Source of the DNA: Crateriforma conspicua
Lineage (GTDB): Bacteria; Planctomycetota; Planctomycetia; Pirellulales; Pirellulaceae
Reading direction: 5' to 3'
Assembly (NCBI RefSeq): GCF_007752935.1
Contig: NZ_CP036319.1
Coordinates: 3,410,001-3,474,000, forward strand
DNA: 64,000 nt
In this document: piece by piece, positions 62,718-64,000 of the stretch
Layout of the letters: each line of letters begins with the position of its first letter
How positions within the stretch are numbered: the stretch's first letter is position 1
The notes under the pieces: generated by a model
The model's input: the letters and a program-made list of their open reading frames with translations, nothing else
Told to the model about the DNA's origin: nothing
Database searches by the model: none
Program-made: the position numbers and the translations under genes

Positions 62718-63640
62718 TTGCGGCTTGGACCGATTTTCATTTCATTCGACCCTGGGCATTGATGGCCATCCCTTTGGCACTGGCCATCGGTTGGTATTTC
62801 CAGCGGTCGGCCGATCCGCTGCGGGGCTGGCGGCAACAAATGGACCGTGGGTTGTTGGATGCGTTGACCCAGAACCAACATGACGTTGCATCGTGGCGAC
62901 GATATGGATGGCTTGTTATCGCAATCGTCGCATCGCTGGCAGTTGCCGGACCCACTTGGCAACGGATGGCGAACCCATTTGCCAAGGACGCACCGCCGCT
63001 GGTGATTCTGTTGTCAGCCAGCGACAGCATGGCGGCGATCGATGTGTCGCCCAATCCGCTGGACCGTGCGAAGATCAAGATCGACGATTTGGCCAATCGC
63101 CGCGCCGGTGATCCGCTGGGGCTGATTGCTTACGCCGGATCGGCCCATGTCGTCTTGCCCCCGACCGAAGACACCGCGGTGGTTTCCGATATGGCCGCAG
63201 AGGTGTCGCCGGACATCATGCCGGTCCCGGGGAATCGCTTGGATCTGGCGATTCCAGCCGCCGTGGAATTGCTGAACGCTTTTGACGGTGCGGGATCGCT
63301 GCTTGTGGTTGCCGATCGAATCGACGTCGACCCTCAAGCCGTTGCCGAATCGCACCAGAAAGCGGGCCGGCCGCTGATCCAGTTTCTGGCGATGTCACCG
63401 CCGGGAACCGCTGCCGATCCGTCGATCAAGGACGTCGCCAAAGCATTGAGGGCGACGGTGCAGGTCGATTCTGTCGACGATTCGGACATCGACGCGGTCA
63501 TCGCGCAATCCAACCGACGATCGGCCGCGACCACCGATGGCCAGACCGAACGTTGGGAAGAATTCGGATACTGGTTGACGCCAGTGATCACGTTGATGGT
63601 GGCTTTGGGTTTTCGGCGTCAACAAGCGGCGGGGCGTTGA
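62714..63640 (+). CDS. VWA-domain membrane protein, BatB-like, with a degenerate metal site
   Basis: 308 residues, coupled to the previous gene by ATGA overlap. Two spans near the start (WALMAIPLALAIGWYF and YGWLVIAIVASLAVAG) and one at the end (WLTPVITLMVALGF) fit the BatB layout. The first metal-ion motif, normally D-x-S-x-S, reads LLSASDSMAAIDV, so the leading Asp is Ser. The rest of the fold is kept (GDPLGLIAYAGSAHVVLP). Metal binding is therefore doubtful and this protein may be the structural partner of the intact VWA protein encoded upstream. Confidence 0.85.
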   Translation: MIAAWTDFHFIRPWALMAIPLALAIGWYFQRSADPLRGWRQQMDRGLLDALTQNQHDVASWRRYGWLVIAIVASLAVAGPTWQRMANPFAKDAPPLVILLSASDSMAAIDVSPNPLDRAKIKIDDLANRRAGDPLGLIAYAGSAHVVLPPTEDTAVVSDMAAEVSPDIMPVPGNRLDLAIPAAVELLNAFDGAGSLLVVADRIDVDPQAVAESHQKAGRPLIQFLAMSPPGTAADPSIKDVAKALRATVQVDSVDDSDIDAVIAQSNRRSAATTDGQTERWEEFGYWLTPVITLMVALGFRRQQAAGR

Positions 63641-63643
63641 ATC

Positions 63644-64000
63644 ATGGTGCGATGGACATTGATGGTTTTTGCGGGGTTCCTTGGGTCGTCTTGGTTTTTG
63701 ACCCGGGATCAGCAGGGCCAACGTTTGATGAAAGACAAGAAGTATTCGGTGGCTGCGGAAACCTTTGACGATCCCATGCGTTCGGGCGTCGCTTGGTACC
63801 GTGCCGGCGAATTCGAGAAAGCGGTTCAAGCGTTCGCGCGTGTCCGGTCGCCTGAATCCGCCTACAACCGCGGCAATGCTTGGATGCTGTTGGGCAAGTA
63901 CGACAAGGCAATCGCGTCTTATCAGGAAGCGATCGAACAACGCCCGGATTGGAAAGAAGCCAACGACAACCTGAACATCGCCGAAGCACGCCTGAAGATG
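63644..64000 (+). CDS. TPR protein of the MoxR/Bat operon, 3' end missing
   Basis: The first 119 residues are visible; the frame is open at the window end. A short N-terminal hydrophobic segment (LMVFAGFLGSSWFL) is followed by tetratricopeptide units: GVAWYRAGEFEKAVQAFARV, then YNRGNAWMLLGKYDKAIASY and another starting EQRPDWKEAN. This is the expected BatC-like or BatE-like TPR protein at the end of such operons. It begins three bases after the stop of the second VWA gene. Confidence 0.85.
   Translation, partial: MVRWTLMVFAGFLGSSWFLTRDQQGQRLMKDKKYSVAAETFDDPMRSGVAWYRAGEFEKAVQAFARVRSPESAYNRGNAWMLLGKYDKAIASYQEAIEQRPDWKEANDNLNIAEARLKM

Noticed and set aside
1-64000. tRNA and rRNA genes
   Set aside because: GGTTCGAATC-like strings occur only inside coding regions and no cloverleaf could be built around them.

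Overview
The window looks like a chromosomal segment of a planctomycete, most likely of the Pirellulaceae (Rhodopirellula-like). The signs are two secreted formylglycine sulfatases, a TIGR03067-type secreted protein, a ThuA-domain protein, an ECF sigma factor paired with a Ser/Thr kinase, few Shine-Dalgarno sites, moderately high GC and long gaps between genes. This assignment is inference from gene content. I saw no rRNA, tRNA, CRISPR array or intact transposase.

Layout. 0-4.2 kb: end of an OleD-like NAD-dependent dehydrogenase, then a ketoacyl synthase, an acyl carrier protein and a CrtI-type oxidoreductase, probably an unusual lipid or hydrocarbon pathway. 4.5-8.9 kb: a 38-residue membrane peptide, a ThuA protein, ribokinase, a PAS/LuxR-type regulator behind a structured intergenic region, and a DUF421 protein. 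9-18.6 kb: a secreted Asp-rich protein with a duplicated domain, a response regulator between two miniature inverted-repeat elements, lipoproteins, an AI-2E-type permease, YihY, ZIP, Pmp3, DinB-like and SpoIIAA-like proteins. 18.7-32.6 kb: a signalling island with a giant CheB-CheR-PAS-LOV-kinase-receiver protein, a second hybrid kinase with a decayed CheB-like N-terminus, an HPt protein, a class II photolyase and an NtrC-type activator. 32.8-34.8 kb: a five-gene CsbD/DUF883/holin-like envelope operon. 35.3-37.9 kb: a TIGR03067 protein and a sulfatase. 38.0-50.0 kb: a PKS/aminotransferase/NRPS cluster ending in two alpha/beta hydrolases. 50.6-58.8 kb: two beta-helix proteins and a sulfatase, next to an atypical kinase and its ECF sigma factor. 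59.2-64 kb: a MoxR-DUF58-DUF4381-VWA-VWA-TPR operon cut by the window end.

How the genes may work together. The biosynthetic cluster reads A-PCP-KS-AT-ACP-(frameshift)-aminotransferase, then C-A-PCP, then two hydrolases. A starter amino acid would gain one malonyl unit, the unreduced beta-ketone would be transaminated, and the resulting beta-amino acyl unit would be joined to a second amino acid, which the binding-pocket code suggests is glycine. A one-base shift separates the PKS and aminotransferase frames. The signalling island combines a canonical blue-light LOV motif with chemotaxis-type CheB/CheR domains and lies about 8 kb from a photolyase, which suggests a light or UV response. The 50.6-58.8 kb block looks like a sulfated-polysaccharide locus with its own regulators.
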